In this document: positions 39,394 through 48,915 of the stretch, piece by piece
Layout: every line of letters begins with the position of its first letter
How positions within the stretch are numbered: the first letter of the stretch is position 1
NCBI RefSeq assembly: GCF_026262505.1
Contig: NC_067206.1
Coordinates: 32,875,896-32,939,895, forward strand
Length of the DNA stretch: 64,000 nt
Reading direction: 5' to 3'
From: Trichomonas vaginalis G3
Lineage: Eukaryota > Parabasalia > Trichomonadida > Trichomonadidae
The notes under the pieces: generated by a model
What the model was told of the DNA's origin: nothing
Database searches by the model: none
The model's input: only the letters and a program-made list of their open reading frames with translations
Program-made: the position numbers and the translations under genes

Positions 39394-40245
39394 ATGCTTC
39401 GTCAGATCAGCAAGATAAAGAAGAGATTCAGAACAGTCGATGGCGCTGATGTCTCACTCGTCCGCGTAATTGGTAACGCTGATACAAAGGACTATGACCC
39501 ATTTTTAATGCTTGATGCTTTCGATTCTACAAATCCACGTGATTACCTGGCAGGATTTCCAATGCATCCACACCGTGGCATGGAAACAATTACATACCTA
39601 ATTGAAGGCGAGATAGAACACCAAGACTCACTTGGCAACAAAGGTGTAATTCATGGTGGAGAAGCACAATGGATGACAGCTGGTAGCGGAATTGTTCATC
39701 AGGAAATGCCAGCAGCAGCTCCACGTATGCTTGGTGCCCAAATTTGGCTCAATCTTCCAAAAGTTAACAAAATGGTAGATCCAGCCTATGGAGATATAAA
39801 GAAGAACGATATGCCAGTAGTCCAAATTCCAGGCGGAGAACTCAAGATCATTGCAGGAAAGTTTGGCAATGTTACTGGCGCTTTCAAACCAAAATACGTT
39901 CAGGCAAATTACTTCGATATCAAATTAAATCCAAACGCCGAATTCGAATTAGATACTGATCCAAATTACAATCTTTTCGCTTACTTATTTGAAGGATCTG
40001 CTGACTTTTCTGGAGATCATAAAGGTTCTCCAGTTGCAGAGAAGCAGGCAGTTCTTTTCACAAAGGGAGACAAGCTTTCCATCAAAGCTGGCAACAATGG
40101 CGTCAGAATGATCGTATTAAGCGCTCCATCTCTCCACGAACCAGTTGCTTGGGGAGGCCCAATCGTTATGAATACAATGGATGAACTCTATGCAACATAC
40201 GAAGAACTTGATAATGACACATTCCTCAAACACAAGAAGAACTAA
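39394..40245 (+). CDS. Pirin-like cupin protein, 283 aa
   Basis: The two-cupin pirin plan is clear. The metal-binding residues are present: HPH in FPMHPHRGMETI and H-x-E in GSGIVHQEMPA, the four ligands of the iron in human pirin. The C-terminal cupin (about residues 175-280) lacks such residues, as usual. Length is near that of human pirin (290). Pirins act as transcription cofactors or as quercetinase-like dioxygenases, and sequence alone cannot choose. The start at 39394 rests on the initiator just upstream. The stop is followed by A (TAAA). Confidence 0.92.
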   Translation: MLRQISKIKKRFRTVDGADVSLVRVIGNADTKDYDPFLMLDAFDSTNPRDYLAGFPMHPHRGMETITYLIEGEIEHQDSLGNKGVIHGGEAQWMTAGSGIVHQEMPAAAPRMLGAQIWLNLPKVNKMVDPAYGDIKKNDMPVVQIPGGELKIIAGKFGNVTGAFKPKYVQANYFDIKLNPNAEFELDTDPNYNLFAYLFEGSADFSGDHKGSPVAEKQAVLFTKGDKLSIKAGNNGVRMIVLSAPSLHEPVAWGGPIVMNTMDELYATYEELDNDTFLKHKKN

Positions 40246-40811
40246 AGATTCAAACAAAATATTACTCAAAGAAGTCCTCAACAATCTCATGTGAATTCAA
40301 GATATCCAATTCTGCATGAGGATTTAATCATGAAGTTTGTTTTTTACATTTAATAAACATTTTGGATTTCAAAAAATCAATTTTATTTATTTTGGATCTT
40401 ACATTTTAGAGGTATACATATAAGTTAACAGATTAAGAATAATAATTAACCAACCAATTAGAAAATTTTTATTCGATTATTGAATTTAATAATTTTCATA
40501 GTAACTACATGAAATTTCTAAAGTATGGAATATAGCTAACATACCTAGAATAGCTGTGAAAAAACAATAGCAAAATCATTCAATTTGTAAAAATGATAGT
40601 TTAGAAGATAATGAATCAATAGATATCACCAATTACACACAGCCTTTTAACATTCATATCTCATTATGCCAAAATCCTACGAAATTGACGAATTTTCCAT
40701 CAATGTGAATAGCAAAATTTTATATCGAAGAAATCCATTTGCTATTCTGGTCAATAATTATTAATTTTATATTAAAATCCTGCGCTTCCGACTCTAACGT
40801 ATATTTTTTTT
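40246..40811. other. Intergenic region before the CFAP92-like gene
   Basis: Holds a small frame of 32 codons starting at 40666 with an initiator-like TCATTA overlapping its ATG; it is not in frame with the next gene. No other feature was seen. Confidence 0.4.
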
Positions 40812-42866
40812 GTGAAGACGCCACCTAAAACTCAACGCGCTAAAGCAGCGCCACAAGTAATTCCTACGGCTGTCTTCACATTCAAGATAGAATGGGCTGT
40901 GCAGCCCGAAACAAACGTCAGTAATTCATTTAAACTTCAATTACCACCACAATTTGGAAATAAAAATAGCGTTTTAAAGTTCGCGATTAATTCAAATGAA
41001 GGAACATCTACATTAACATCAAATTTGTCACTTACAGAGCCGATCGTACAGCAAATTCTATCACAGCCTTTCTTATTTAAATTATCTATACCAGATGAAA
41101 TACCAGTTCCAACAAATCCGAAGGCACATTCGAAAGCAAGCCGATCAGTGGACAAATTCATCGAAGGATTTCTCCAAATAGACGGTCATAACTTATGTTA
41201 TGCAGATAATCTTGAAACATCATATACATGTCATCCTGGTGCATTCGCAAAACTCACATTTACAGTTTCTGTTCAAGAACCATTAATTAATCAACAAATG
41301 ATACGCCAAAATAAGCCAATATTCATAAAACTCATCAAAGTAGAAAATATGCCAAGTAGTCCCACATCATTTACCGAACTAACCAATTTATATGCTCCAG
41401 TTTACTTTAAATGCATATGTAACGGCGAAACAAATTATATTGCTCCACAAATGCATCAAACAAACCATTCTCTCAATGCCGTTATCATCAAAATGCCTAG
41501 AATGCAACTAGATTTAACATTCGAAGTACATGATCGCGATAAAATACTTCCCGAAACTCAATATTACATTGGAAACAGTTTTATTGAGCCATTCGTACCA
41601 GTAGCAAAGCGGAAAGGCCTATTCCTAGATACAGACGAAATAATTAAACCCAATCCAGCCATCCCAAACCCTTATGGTGGCTGCAATTTCAAAGTTTTGC
41701 CAGAAAGAAGATCAAGAGCTCCTGTTTTACCGATAATCAACCACAAGAGCCCAATACAAGCTGGAAATTTCCATGCATCTCTGACAGACCTTTCGTTCAT
41801 GACATACGATCCTTACTCTTCTTTGCCTCCTCTGCCGGAAGATCAAATTAATTTAAACCAAAAACCGGTAACTCCCATAAGAACTCCTGGTAAAAAGAAG
41901 GATTTGTTCGAACAATCAGAGACAAACGAAACAGAGTATTACAGATGGATTTTGGTCTCAAAAAGAGATAATCAATCGGAAAATTTCGCCAAAATGCTTC
42001 ATTGTTTGATCAATGAGCATCATAAATTAGTCCTCAATGAATCTAGCGAGTCTGTGATACAAACATTTACTTATACAACGAGTACAAAAAGAAATTTAGA
42101 TGTAATTACCGGATTCCACCTGATAGGGCCAAATGAACACATGATTATTGCTGAGTCACGTGTACAGACTCCAAATCAATCGTTTTCAAAGCTTTTACAG
42201 TTTTTCCAAACTCGACCTCCTCTTAGCGTCAAAATGTTTTACAACAAGGCAAATAAATTCCCATCACCAAGAGAATATGCCTGTCTAAGCACTATTTTCC
42301 AAACAATTGAAATTCCTGTGAATATTCTTGAATTTGTAAAAGTTGAAGCTCTGTACTTCCACTCTTCAGTTATTCATGTTTTGTATGATGTTGTGCAGAA
42401 ATTAACTGCTATTCTTCAATCACAAGACTTTGAATACATAAATGCAAACGATTTGTATCCTTCAGTTTCGCAATTGAACCAACTGATATCACAGGCACAA
42501 TCCTTACCTTCTTTCATGACAAAGAAAGCGAAAACTGTGACAAACCAAGTTCCGAAGATTATCCAGAAATCTAGTGCTAGATCTCAGTCGGCAATGACCA
42601 AACCACATCTTAATGCATTCCTTGAAAACAGGCCTCGCTTTGTTTCGTTTGCAAAACCCGTTATAAACAACGCCAGACCTCCAAACAAGAGAATTGGAGT
42701 TTCTCACAATGGAGAAGAAGAACTTTGGCTTGTAGATGATCCAGAGACACTTAAAGAGGAAGGATGGGAGATAGAGATCATCAAAAGACCTGCTTCGACT
42801 CGAGTGAATCGAGCCAAAACACAAATCTCACGAAAGAATAATAAGATATTGCAAAAAACAATATGA
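40812..42866 (+). CDS. CFAP92-like (KIAA1257/DUF4550) protein, 684 aa, no ATG at its start
   Basis: The middle (about residues 190-300) shows a beta-rich C2-like segment with APVYFKCICNG, LTFEVHDRDK and PNPYGGCNFKV, recalling the CFAP92 family of flagellar proteins. The C-terminal half (about 370-570) is a second globular region (YYRWILVSKRDNQSENFAKML, VKMFYNKANKFPSPREY). The identification is by memory and tentative. The oddity is the start: the frame opens with GTG at 40812 (GTG AAG ACG), the in-frame stop upstream is at 40755, and no ATG lies between; the next in-frame ATG would remove over 180 residues. Either the ATG was lost, a first exon exists, or the base is an error. Confidence 0.55.
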   Translation: MKTPPKTQRAKAAPQVIPTAVFTFKIEWAVQPETNVSNSFKLQLPPQFGNKNSVLKFAINSNEGTSTLTSNLSLTEPIVQQILSQPFLFKLSIPDEIPVPTNPKAHSKASRSVDKFIEGFLQIDGHNLCYADNLETSYTCHPGAFAKLTFTVSVQEPLINQQMIRQNKPIFIKLIKVENMPSSPTSFTELTNLYAPVYFKCICNGETNYIAPQMHQTNHSLNAVIIKMPRMQLDLTFEVHDRDKILPETQYYIGNSFIEPFVPVAKRKGLFLDTDEIIKPNPAIPNPYGGCNFKVLPERRSRAPVLPIINHKSPIQAGNFHASLTDLSFMTYDPYSSLPPLPEDQINLNQKPVTPIRTPGKKKDLFEQSETNETEYYRWILVSKRDNQSENFAKMLHCLINEHHKLVLNESSESVIQTFTYTTSTKRNLDVITGFHLIGPNEHMIIAESRVQTPNQSFSKLLQFFQTRPPLSVKMFYNKANKFPSPREYACLSTIFQTIEIPVNILEFVKVEALYFHSSVIHVLYDVVQKLTAILQSQDFEYINANDLYPSVSQLNQLISQAQSLPSFMTKKAKTVTNQVPKIIQKSSARSQSAMTKPHLNAFLENRPRFVSFAKPVINNARPPNKRIGVSHNGEEELWLVDDPETLKEEGWEIEIIKRPASTRVNRAKTQISRKNNKILQKTI

Positions 42867-43135
42867 ATTTTAAGATATTCTTGTTATATTTATATTATTT
42901 TTCATGAATAAATTTTTTTGTTTCTTTTTGTTCATATATTAATAGTGTATTGCTACCACGGACATAACTAAGTAAATCACTATTTTGTGATACATAAGAT
43001 GAACATTAGAAGATACTTTCTAAATTTCTAGTATGTATGTGTGACAAATAATCCATAAGAGGGAAAGACTTATAAATATTCAAAAACAATGCTCTATATA
43101 TTTTTATTCGAAGTGAAAAAAAGTTTGTTCACTTT

Positions 43136-43714
43136 TCAGGTACAAGCCCAAGAACTTCGTCTAGTTCTTCTGATAAGTTCTTCCAAGTAGTCGTTATTTT
43201 TTTCGACCTTCCTGTGCTTTGCAAATTTTTCGAGAGCCGAAAACATAGTTGGCTTAAGATATTTTTCACGGAAATGAACCCATGAATTGCTTTCTTCTTG
43301 ACCATATGCTGGGAAACAAGGACGTTCCCATGTTCTCTCTGAATATGGAACCCAATTCTTTTCTTCTTCAGATAAATGTAAGTCCTCTCGAACAATGCCC
43401 CAGTTCTTGCGGGGCTTTAATTTAAAGATAGAAGGATCGCAACGATGACGTAGACACCAGTCAGCTGTATGTCCACCATATGGACAATTCTTTTCTTCTT
43501 CAATTAAATGTAAGTCTTCTCGAACAATGGCCCAATTCCTGCTTTGTCTTGGTACGATTTGCTTTCTAAGTTTACAAAGACTTAAGGCTGAAAAAACAAA
43601 AAACATTATATATTTAATTATCAGATTTTTTATTGAAATTTTTGTATTAATTCTGACAAAATTGTTTATTATTAGTTTACAATTAATAAATAGACAATCT
43701 TCTTCAATTGTCAT
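43136..43714 (-). CDS. Small unknown host gene with two ED-LHL-EEEKN repeats, 192 aa
   Basis: I do not recognise the product. The C-terminal 150 residues carry an imperfect duplication: NWAIVREDLHLIEEEKN and NWGIVREDLHLSEEEKN, followed by tryptophan-rich sequence (WVPYSERTWERP) and a basic end (RRTRRSSWACT). Short repeated Trp/Arg-rich proteins of this sort are common among microtubule-associated proteins, but that is a guess. The first 45 residues are hydrophobic and AT-rich and may not be translated. The ATG at 43714 is supported by an initiator at 43722-43727 (minus strand), 11 bases upstream. It lies 144 bases from the second Maverick. Confidence 0.55.
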   Translation of the reverse strand: MTIEEDCLFINCKLIINNFVRINTKISIKNLIIKYIMFFVFSALSLCKLRKQIVPRQSRNWAIVREDLHLIEEEKNCPYGGHTADWCLRHRCDPSIFKLKPRKNWGIVREDLHLSEEEKNWVPYSERTWERPCFPAYGQEESNSWVHFREKYLKPTMFSALEKFAKHRKVEKNNDYLEELIRRTRRSSWACT

Positions 43715-43721
43715 TTTTGTC

Positions 43722-43727
43722 AAATGA
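43722..43727 (-). promoter_or_regulatory. Initiator of the small unknown gene
   Basis: On the minus strand TCATTT with A+1 at 43725, 11 bases before the ATG at 43714. Confidence 0.5.
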
Positions 43728-43857
43728 CGGTGTAAAAAAAGCTTATAAAGATCAATATTTACCGACTGAATTGTTAAACAATTAAATGCATTATTGAAAT
43801 ACTATGAAATTACTACGATTTAAATCTCTATAAGATCTTTTTTCTAAGTAGTATATG

Positions 43858-44053
43858 AGGAAGGGTTGTGTGACTTCTTTTGTATCATCTATATATAGAC
43901 GAAGTATTAAAATATATTTATTAAAAAATTAACATTAATTTTAAAATAATTTATTTTTTTATCTTTTATAAAAGAAGCTATATATAGATGATGTCAGCTA
44001 TTCCACGATTAATTAAACATTGTTTAAATTTATGAAATCAATAAAGTCATAAT
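43858..44053 (+). repeat. Left terminal inverted repeat of Maverick copy 2
   Basis: Complementary to the right end of copy 1 (2047-2352) in an outer block (about 60 bases) and an inner block (about 130 bases), lacking the extra middle piece of copy 1. It holds TCTATATATAGA near 43890 and CTATATATAG near 43980. Confidence 0.85.
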
Positions 44054-44087
44054 CAAAGACCTCATAAACGAGAAAAAGAAATTGAAA

Positions 44088-44456
44088 TTAATGATTATTT
44101 GAATTTATGATATCAATTATTTGATTTATTCTTTCTTCAATCTCTTCTATTCTTTTTGTTAAATCATCTATTTTCATTAATGAGGTGATTCTTGATTGAG
44201 GAATAGATTTCAAACTAACCACCCCCTTTATTTTTGAAATTTTGAATCCATCAACTTTAAACATTTTATTCAATTTACATGTTGTCAATTCTTCAAATAA
44301 TTTTTTATTATTAGCATAATAGTCATTAAATTCTTCAACAGATGAAAAAATTTTTATTTCAGTAATTGGTTTAACAACGTTTATTTTTTGTTGAACATTT
44401 TCACTTTCATTTATTTCTTCCTCCTCTGTTTCATTCATTTTTAAAATCGGTTTCAT
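44088..44456 (-). CDS. Maverick protein of unknown function with C-terminal coiled coil, 122 aa
   Basis: No known domain. The N-terminal 25 residues are acidic (NETEEEEINESEN), the middle is mixed, and the last 30 residues form a probable coiled coil (IDDLTKRIEEIEERINQIID). It reads outward toward the terminal repeat, the mirror of the 382-codon gene at the other end. It is divergent from the small amphipathic protein gene at 44523. The frame looks whole. Confidence 0.55.
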   Translation of the reverse strand: MKPILKMNETEEEEINESENVQQKINVVKPITEIKIFSSVEEFNDYYANNKKLFEELTTCKLNKMFKVDGFKISKIKGVVSLKSIPQSRITSLMKIDDLTKRIEEIEERINQIIDIINSNNH

Positions 44457-44522
44457 TTATCATTAAATAAAAATTAGAATATAAGTGATGAAATATATTT
44501 TTTAATTAATATTAAATCAGAA

Positions 44523-44759
44523 ATGGCTGCAGGATTCTTTAAAAAATTATGGGATGGAATTAAGAAAGCTGCGGGTTGGGTTCATAAAAATATTATTAAA
44601 CCCGTTGCAAACTTTTTGGCACCAGTAGCGAAAACGGCAGGAACTATCATAGGTGGAGTATTAGGTACTAAAGCAGGTAATCCAGCGATGGGAGCACAAG
44701 CAGGTAACGCAATTGGTGGAATAGCTGAAGGAATACTTAATAAAATAGGAGGTAGATAG
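44523..44759 (+). CDS. Maverick small amphipathic protein (minor virion protein candidate), 78 aa
   Basis: It starts MAAGFFKKLWDGIKKAAGWVHK, a strongly amphipathic cationic helix, followed by a glycine/alanine-rich hydrophobic tail (GTIIGGVLGTKAG...GNAIGGIAEG). Small proteins of this make-up in adenovirus-like and virophage-like particles act on membranes at entry (compare adenovirus protein VI). That role is inferred. The convergent gene at 44780-44995 starts with almost the same eight residues. The frame looks whole. Confidence 0.55.
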   Translation: MAAGFFKKLWDGIKKAAGWVHKNIIKPVANFLAPVAKTAGTIIGGVLGTKAGNPAMGAQAGNAIGGIAEGILNKIGGR

Positions 44760-44779
44760 TGGAAAAATAAATATTATTT

Positions 44780-44995
44780 TTATCTTAGTATCGGTTGAAG
44801 TCTTTGATAAACTTTTTCTCCTTTATTTAATATTTCTCTTATTGGGGCGGCTTTTGGCGTTATTGATTCAGCAATGTCACTAATTGCTTCTTTATTCTTA
44901 AATATCCAATTTGCTCCCTTCTTCATTGTTTCCCAAACTTTATGCGCTCCTCTTTTTACTTTATCCCACAGTTTCTTAAATATACCTGCAGCCAT
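44780..44995 (-). CDS. Second small amphipathic Maverick protein, 71 aa
   Basis: Starts MAAGIFKKLWDKVKRGAHKVW, sharing MAAG-FKKLWD with the gene at 44523, but the tail is helical and charged rather than glycine-rich (NKEAISDIAESITPKAAPIREIL). The two genes converge across 20 bases and look like an inverted duplicated pair that diverged after the first helix. A membrane-active or DNA-condensing virion role is possible. Confidence 0.5.
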   Translation of the reverse strand: MAAGIFKKLWDKVKRGAHKVWETMKKGANWIFKNKEAISDIAESITPKAAPIREILNKGEKVYQRLQPILR

Positions 44996-45064
44996 AGTTG
45001 ATTATTTCATTAAAATTAAAAATTCATTTTCATCTTTTAATTTTGATTTTTTATTTATTAATAA

Positions 45065-46054
45065 ATGACGACTAACTATTTGGTGCCAAACACTAAACCG
45101 ATTAATGGAAATGTGTTTCATTCATTCGAAAAGATAAATGAAATATTCGCAAAGAATGACGGTAGAAGATATTATAGAGAACTTGAAAGTTCATGCTATG
45201 ACTCTGATGCTCCATATTTTGATGATAAACAAACTCATTTAAGAATTACAAATCCGGCTCATGATGTGAACCAATTAGGTGACACATATATTAAACGCAA
45301 AGTTAAAGCAACTCTAGTTTCAAATAAAGCTTTCACATGTGATGCCGCTTTTAAATGCATGCGTTTATTCGTTGGTTACAAATCATCAAATCAAAGCTTT
45401 AAACAATTAGAAGTAGAAACCGAAAGAGGTGATGCCGGTTATCTTCAGATGGATTGCGCTCGTGAATCTTTCGCATTTGCAACATATAAACCAAAATCAG
45501 AAAGGAAAGTTAAAAAGTTTGTTCATTCGTTATATAATAATGTTCAAAAATATGATAACTCAGTATGTGGTAAATATATTGACCCTTCAGAAGTTTTCAA
45601 GAAAGCAAATGAAGAAGTTGATATCACTTTTGATATGATTATTCCGGTAAATGATTTGTTAGCATTTCAGGCGTTCGATGATTATCCTAAATCATTTGGT
45701 GATATCATTCTTAAATATTATGTTTTCAGGGATACTTTAGTATTTTGTCAGGTTGACCCGTTAAGAGTTGCTGATTTACAAAATTACGTTTATGAAAAGA
45801 TAACTGATGAAAATTATGAAAAGATTATGAATCATGTTTATAAATATGATCGCAAATTCCAACAAATCGGACTTCCTGCCAAATTAATTACAAGCTTAGC
45901 CGCTACATCTGCTGACGCAACAGTTGATGACGTTATTATTTCATGCACAAAGATGGAAGTTTTAGAGGATAAATGCATTACACCAGGATACGGTTTAATT
46001 GAAGAATCAGTTAAAGCAATACCCGTTTATTCAGTAAGGAAGATCCATTCATGA
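45065..46054 (+). CDS. Maverick capsid-type protein (major capsid candidate), 329 aa
   Basis: A beta-rich chain with the segment VDITFDMIIPVNDLLAF followed by FGDIILKYYVF, the kind of sequence found at the turn of a jelly-roll in Polinton capsid proteins (IPxxDLxxF, then a strand). At 329 residues it is short for a double jelly-roll. It overlaps the next gene by four bases (ATGA at 46051-46054) and sits two genes before the packaging ATPase, the usual place for capsid genes. The frame looks whole. The capsid role is inferred from position and pattern. Confidence 0.5.
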   Translation: MTTNYLVPNTKPINGNVFHSFEKINEIFAKNDGRRYYRELESSCYDSDAPYFDDKQTHLRITNPAHDVNQLGDTYIKRKVKATLVSNKAFTCDAAFKCMRLFVGYKSSNQSFKQLEVETERGDAGYLQMDCARESFAFATYKPKSERKVKKFVHSLYNNVQKYDNSVCGKYIDPSEVFKKANEEVDITFDMIIPVNDLLAFQAFDDYPKSFGDIILKYYVFRDTLVFCQVDPLRVADLQNYVYEKITDENYEKIMNHVYKYDRKFQQIGLPAKLITSLAATSADATVDDVIISCTKMEVLEDKCITPGYGLIEESVKAIPVYSVRKIHS

Positions 46055-46704
46055 TTCCAGCTCAACATATTGACGTTCGTTCACTAAATGGAGGTTGCAT
46101 CACTCCTGAAGGTATCAGCTCAGATTTCTCATACGCTCTTCATAATGTTACAGATGTTGTGTTAACATTTCCGAAGAATGCAATGCAAAGAACGGTTTTA
46201 GAAAATCCAATGCTTCGAGGTCTTCAGGTCACTATAGATTCCAGAAACTTCCCCGATCAAGCGATGACCACAGTGGGCGACATATTCTTTACACGTATGC
46301 TTCAAGCTTCTGATTTAGATGGAGTGAATGAATGCACGGAAGAATACGAGGACTCATTAACTAGACCACTGAATGATGATAATGGCACGCCATTAGCTAG
46401 AACATGGAAAGACCAAACTTCATTCTTATGCACTATTCCAGTTCAACGTGATGGAGCGGGTATATTCTTTGATGGATTAGAAACTTTCAACTCACAAGTT
46501 ACAGTACAAGTGAAAGCTTATCCAATCATTCAGGGTGAAAATGACACTTACTGTTCAAAGGTGACAAATCCTCCTCAGGTTTGGTTTACTAGGACTACGT
46601 ATTGGACATGGACACCGGATGAAGGTTTGAAATATCATCCAACAGGTACACCACCACAGTATAGAAGTTCATATGATGAAATATTGATGAATAGAAATGT
46701 TTAA
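46051..46704 (+). CDS. Maverick capsid-type protein 2 (penton/minor capsid candidate), 217 aa
   Basis: Starts in the overlap with the previous gene (ATGA), so the two are probably expressed together. It is beta-rich (DVVLTFPKNAMQ, SFLCTIPVQRD, SQVTVQVKAYPI) and ends with an aromatic stretch (VWFTRTTYWTWTPDEG). The size and position suit a single jelly-roll penton-like protein. The frame looks whole. The assignment is weak without a structural comparison. Confidence 0.45.
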   Translation: MIPAQHIDVRSLNGGCITPEGISSDFSYALHNVTDVVLTFPKNAMQRTVLENPMLRGLQVTIDSRNFPDQAMTTVGDIFFTRMLQASDLDGVNECTEEYEDSLTRPLNDDNGTPLARTWKDQTSFLCTIPVQRDGAGIFFDGLETFNSQVTVQVKAYPIIQGENDTYCSKVTNPPQVWFTRTTYWTWTPDEGLKYHPTGTPPQYRSSYDEILMNRNV

Positions 46705-46728
46705 AATTATAAATTTATTTTTGATTAA

Positions 46729-46848
46729 ATGGATTTAAATTCATCCACCCCTTATGAAGAATTAGCAGGAGTATATAATACATACGTAGATGATATGATT
46801 AATGAAGCATTGAGTGATAATAGAAATGCTCTATCTAAGGAAAATTAA
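46729..46848 (+). CDS. Maverick micro-protein, 39 aa
   Basis: A 39-codon acidic frame (MDLNSSTPYEELAGVYN) whose stop overlaps the ATPase start (TAATG at 46846-46850). It is preceded by the AT-rich Maverick promoter-like run. Position and overlap argue that it is translated. No function is known. Confidence 0.45.
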   Translation: MDLNSSTPYEELAGVYNTYVDDMINEALSDNRNALSKEN

Positions 46849-47555
46849 TGAAAATTCCATATTCTGAATGTTACTTAAATTCAATCACTGCAGCAATTGG
46901 TAAACAAAATAAAGGTAAAACATTAACGATATTAAAACAAATTATCATTATTGCTAACACTTCCCCCTATTCACATGTGTTAATTTATATCAACCGTTCA
47001 GGTTCACCTTCAGATGATACATTTGAATCTTTAAAGCATTTAATCAAAATTCCAATTATTTATTTATCACAAGAAGAAGCAGAAGATTATTTAAAAAACT
47101 TTTTAATGTATAAAGAATTATATAATACAATCAAGAAGCAAGGATTAGAGGATAAAATTATTGATAAACAACGGGATGAATTATTTGAAACACTTTCCAT
47201 TTCAAATTTTGATAAAGAATTTTTGCATTCACTCATTTTTCTAGATGATGCCGTGAAATCAAAACTAATAACTAATGAGAAATCATATTTTAATCAGTTA
47301 TTAACTCAATGTCGACACATTCAGTGTTCATTCTTTATGGCTGTTCAATATTTCAAAGCATTAAGCACAAACATTAAATCAAACCTGTCCACCCTTTTCA
47401 TTTTCAGTGGTTTTAGTCGTCAACAGTTGAACGTTATGCTTTATCACGTGAATCTACCAATGAGCATTAATGAACTTTACACACAATATCAGCAATTAGG
47501 TGAACATGGAAAAATAATAGTTGATTTAAATAAAGGTTCCATTAAATTTGATTAA
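46848..47555 (+). CDS. Maverick DNA-packaging ATPase (FtsK/HerA type), 235 aa
   Basis: Walker A is GKQNKGKT near residue 19 and Walker B is LIFLDDA near residue 142, followed by a CRHIQCSFFMAVQ stretch with a sensor-like glutamine. This is the A32/FtsK-HerA packaging ATPase that in Polintons, adenovirus-like and virophage particles pumps DNA into the capsid. Its length fits the family (220-260). Its ATG overlaps the stop of the micro-protein gene. The frame looks whole. Confidence 0.8.
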   Translation: MKIPYSECYLNSITAAIGKQNKGKTLTILKQIIIIANTSPYSHVLIYINRSGSPSDDTFESLKHLIKIPIIYLSQEEAEDYLKNFLMYKELYNTIKKQGLEDKIIDKQRDELFETLSISNFDKEFLHSLIFLDDAVKSKLITNEKSYFNQLLTQCRHIQCSFFMAVQYFKALSTNIKSNLSTLFIFSGFSRQQLNVMLYHVNLPMSINELYTQYQQLGEHGKIIVDLNKGSIKFD

Positions 47556-47595
47556 CTTTTTATAATTAATTTTTATTTTTTATTTATAATTAAAC

Positions 47596-48495
47596 ATGAC
47601 AGAAATAGCAAATCTTCTACAGGTTCCATTAAAACAAGGGACAAACAAAAAGGGTGCATATAATAGAACTATGAAAGTTCCAGACGGAATGAAAGAATTA
47701 GTCCACATTGTTGCCGGTCTTCAAAAGGATGTTAAACAAATGAGAAACGTTTTAACATTACCAGAAGCTCAAGCATATGCCAAACGTCATGGACCAAATT
47801 GGGAAGCACACGAAACAGACATTACGGGTCCAAATGGAAAACCTGATGGTATAAAAGAAGTTTTCGTTACTGATGGTCAAGGAAATATTAAAGTCATAAA
47901 TGGGTATAAATTAACAATGACGGATTATCCTAAACGTAAAGCATATAATGAACATTATCCTATAAAATTTGATGAAAATGGAAAAGCTGTTAAACAATAC
48001 ATTAGAGAAGGTGAAAATGGTCCAATTAATTCATACCGTCATAATCCATATTCTTATTTCAATGAAGAATTAAATGCTATTGAAGAGGGACCGGATGGAT
48101 TACCACGATATTCTAACCAGTTTGATGGTCAATATGCAAATATTAGACCTGAAATTCCAGCTAAGAAATTCTTTAAAGTTGCTTTATTCGATCCAGTGTT
48201 CAATGAACAGAAAGAAGCAATGAAAGCAGAATTTAAACCAATTCAAGTGGCAAGAATTTCTTCATCTTCACTTTCAGAAGCGTTCAAGGAATTGATAAAG
48301 AAACCACTTTATTCTCAACAAGGTTATAACTTTGATTTAATTAAAGAAAGTGATAAACGTAAATTAGAAAAATCAGATGGTTTTAAGAATGCATGTAATG
48401 AAATGATTAAAGATATTGTAAATGATAAAATAAGACTGGAAGAAACTCAAATCATTATCAATAACATAATTGGTGCAGTTACAAAGAAAGTATAA
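47596..48495 (+). CDS. Conserved Maverick protein of unknown function, 299 aa
   Basis: I recognise no domain. Residues about 60-150 have a regular make-up of Gly-Pro-Asp-Lys turns ([41 protein letters not shown]), suggesting a compact beta fold. The C-terminal third is helical. It sits directly after the ATPase in the rightward virion block, so a structural role is likely. The ATG follows a long A/T run. The frame looks whole. Confidence 0.6.
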   Translation: MTEIANLLQVPLKQGTNKKGAYNRTMKVPDGMKELVHIVAGLQKDVKQMRNVLTLPEAQAYAKRHGPNWEAHETDITGPNGKPDGIKEVFVTDGQGNIKVINGYKLTMTDYPKRKAYNEHYPIKFDENGKAVKQYIREGENGPINSYRHNPYSYFNEELNAIEEGPDGLPRYSNQFDGQYANIRPEIPAKKFFKVALFDPVFNEQKEAMKAEFKPIQVARISSSSLSEAFKELIKKPLYSQQGYNFDLIKESDKRKLEKSDGFKNACNEMIKDIVNDKIRLEETQIIINNIIGAVTKKV

Positions 48496-48579
48496 GCAAA
48501 CAAGGATGAACCTTGGAATATTACCGTAACAACTAAATAAAACTTTAAATATATTTTTCTTTTTTTTATTCGATTATAA

Positions 48580-48915
48580 ATGAGAAGACGTTTCACTAGT
48601 CAAAAGAACACTAACGCAAAAGCAGAGATTACGGTTGGTTATAACGTAAATGATGATAAATCACGAATTATTCAAAATGTTAAAGTTAATGTTAGTCCTG
48701 AATTAACAAGGTCAGCAACACAGTCCAATTTATTAACTCGTGACTTACCGAAGAATGAGGAGAATGAAGAAAACCATGAGAATGGAGACCCAATCATTTT
48801 ATCTGAACCCGGTAAAGAACCTGTTGAAATTCCCACTTATCCAACTACCCCCACCTCTTTCATCAAACATCGAGAACCCAGGAATCTACGATTCCAGTCG
48901 CAATGCACCATATAA
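48580..48915 (+). CDS. Maverick small protein, 111 aa, unknown
   Basis: The first 60 residues are basic and polar (MRRRFTSQKN, then NVSPELTRSATQSNLLTRDL), the rest acidic and proline-rich. No family was recognised. Further open sequence in other frames follows it up to 49280, so this locus of the element is probably no longer whole. Confidence 0.4.
   Translation: MRRRFTSQKNTNAKAEITVGYNVNDDKSRIIQNVKVNVSPELTRSATQSNLLTRDLPKNEENEENHENGDPIILSEPGKEPVEIPTYPTTPTSFIKHREPRNLRFQSQCTI

Noticed and set aside
43129-43395. 88-codon leftward frame beside the small unknown gene
   Set aside because: It is another frame of the 43136-43714 gene, without initiator support.
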